Assembly: GCA_013368375.1 (NCBI GenBank)
Contig: JAACJP010000029.1
Coordinates: 496,001-560,000 of the forward strand
Length of the DNA: 64,000 nt
Direction: 5' to 3'
Source of the DNA: Tricholomella constricta
Taxonomy: Eukaryota > Basidiomycota > Agaricomycetes > Agaricales > Lyophyllaceae
This document shows positions 62,915 to 64,000 of this stretch, piece after piece (the first letter of the stretch is position 1; each line of letters begins with the position of its first letter). The notes under the pieces are model-generated. The model was not told the DNA's origin, ran no database searches, and saw nothing but the letters and a program-made list of their open reading frames with translations. The translations under genes were made by a program, and so were the position numbers.

Positions 62915-64000
62915 ATGAAAAGATTACAGATATCTTCACCGGCGTCAGCCGACACGCCGAAATCCAAGAAAACGAAAACCAGCGGCGTGGAGACTCCGAA
63001 TTCTGACTTTACAGACACGGATGGCTGGACCAAAGTAGAAAAGCGCAAGCAGAAGAAAGCGAAGAAGGCAGAGGCCAAACTGGATGTGTGTGTTTTCCTG
63101 AGCTCCGCATCTTACGATCATTCCTGTAATAATCTTATTCATCGTGGCCGTTCGTTTTTTAGGTGACGCAAGCTCGTTTCATGTATAATAACGCGGAAAT
63201 CAACAAAAGGAATCATGCTATAGGAATTGATGTAGGCTCATGAACACGCCTTACTCTATTTTGTTGACTTGAACACAGGAAATCCGTCAACTCGTCGTGC
63301 ACATAATCGCAGACGCGCCTCCACCGAATTGGCTCCGCATTGATGTAGGTCGCGTCGTTCCCAACGAATTAACCTCGCTGACACTCTGACCACAGAACGC
63401 CCAACTTATCCAGAAAGTTGTCGCCTTGTTAATACCGGGTTTAACACCAGAACTCTTATCTCTCCCTCCAATTCCGACTTCAGCGACTGTAAATCCCAAT
63501 ATCCCACTTTCAATACCTCTGTTGTCTAGGACGCCTGACACAAGTCCGCCACCGAACGTTCCCTTCATCGCCGCGACTTTCAGTCATGCATGCCCGACAC
63601 GTGCACCAGGGGATCTGTATCGCATGCATAGCGTCCTTAGTGCGTTTTTCCAAGGACCTGTCAGCAGCGAGGAAAGGAATAGGCGGATGGCACAAAGGCT
63701 TCGGTGTATGTCCTGTTCAACTCAAAATCAGGTCAACTTGACTTATTGTCGTCCCACACAGCAGAAAATGTCAAGAATCACGATCCGGCACAGTATCTCT
63801 TGACTTCGCAACAGATGATCGAAAATGAATACCCGATTCCTTCGTACATGGCCGACGTTTTTGAAAAGCCGGATGGCTGGTTCGAGATTCCAGAACCACA
63901 CAAACAAGGCCCGCTGGAAGCTCCTCCGACGGAAAAGAATGCCCCAAAGCAGAAAATCTACGCCATAGATTGTGAAATGGCATGGATTTCGATTATTTCC
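62915..64000 (+). CDS. REX1: REX1-like 3'-5' RNA exonuclease, 5' part (runs off window)
   Basis: The proposed exons are 62915-63085, 63163-63231, 63279-63344, 63396-63705 and 63762 to beyond 64000, with introns of 47-77 nt and consistent phases. The N-terminus is Lys-rich (DGWTKVEKRKQKKAKKAEAK), typical of a nuclear protein. The middle contains LVVHIIADAPPPNWLRI and the AQLIQKVVALLIPGL segment. Exon 5 carries DPAQYLLTSQQMIENEYPIP and PSYMADVFEKPDGW, then IYAIDCEMA, the first Asp-Glu motif of the DEDDh exonuclease fold. In yeast Rex1 (Rnh70) trims 5S rRNA and tRNA 3' ends. The rest of the catalytic domain lies outside the window. Confidence 0.8.

Overview
This window is a fungal nuclear locus, most likely from an agaricomycete basidiomycete. 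The evidence is the roughly 45-60 nt GT-AG introns, the transposon families present (Ty3 chromoviruses, Ty1/copia, a Ngaro/PAT tyrosine-recombinase element, a KDZ transposon with a CxC2 cysteine cluster), a Rex1-type exonuclease gene, and a 7TM-like gene of a type I associate with mushrooms. No rRNA, tRNA or CRISPR was seen.

Most of the window (4745-55937) is one stack of nested transposons, which I resolved from LTR termini, target-site duplications (TSDs) and restored reading frames. The outermost element is a Ty1/copia retrotransposon (LTRs 4745-5091 and 55595-55937, TSD CAATA). Its pol is split twice. The first split, at 8196-22053 (TSD GCGC), is a minus-strand Ty3-type element G that keeps gag and protease but has lost RT and integrase. 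Its 5' LTR was hit by a 654-bp TA-flanked MITE (13871-14524) and by a nearly complete Ngaro element (15871-21916). The second split, at 23601-55387 (TSD GTGTT), is a solo LTR (H). H carries a minus-strand chromovirus B (23714-48685, TSD AGAGG) and a young, intact-looking chromovirus D (48696-55044, TSD GCAAC, LTRs identical by eye). Chromovirus B was itself invaded by a 12.6-kb KDZ transposon (25512-38131, 7-bp TSD) and by a Ty3-type element C (40797-47408, TSD GCGC). Removing the insertions leaves sensible element sizes (copia about 5.5 kb, B about 5.7 kb) and rejoins codons at each coding junction.

The KDZ transposon is the most interesting unit. It contains an 11-exon transposase gene whose proposed splicing gives an uninterrupted 952-codon frame. 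It also contains three other intron-bearing genes that I cannot assign, two divergently transcribed from the third, with repeat-rich sequence between them and at the ends. Chromoviruses B and D each show a textbook -1 frameshift heptamer at the gag stop followed by a hairpin. D also shows an 11-nt match between its primer-binding region and its predicted mRNA 5' end, which implies Tf1/sushi-type self-priming.

The left flank (1-4744) has no recognisable gene. It holds GGTTGC-type repeats, a large imperfect inverted repeat built of AAC/GCC-rich tandem units, and a 359-bp solo LTR with a perfect TSD. The right flank (55943-64000) is host sequence: a 7TM-like gene on the minus strand, a convergent pair of helical-protein genes of unknown function, and the start of a REX1-like 3'-5' RNA exonuclease gene that runs off the window.
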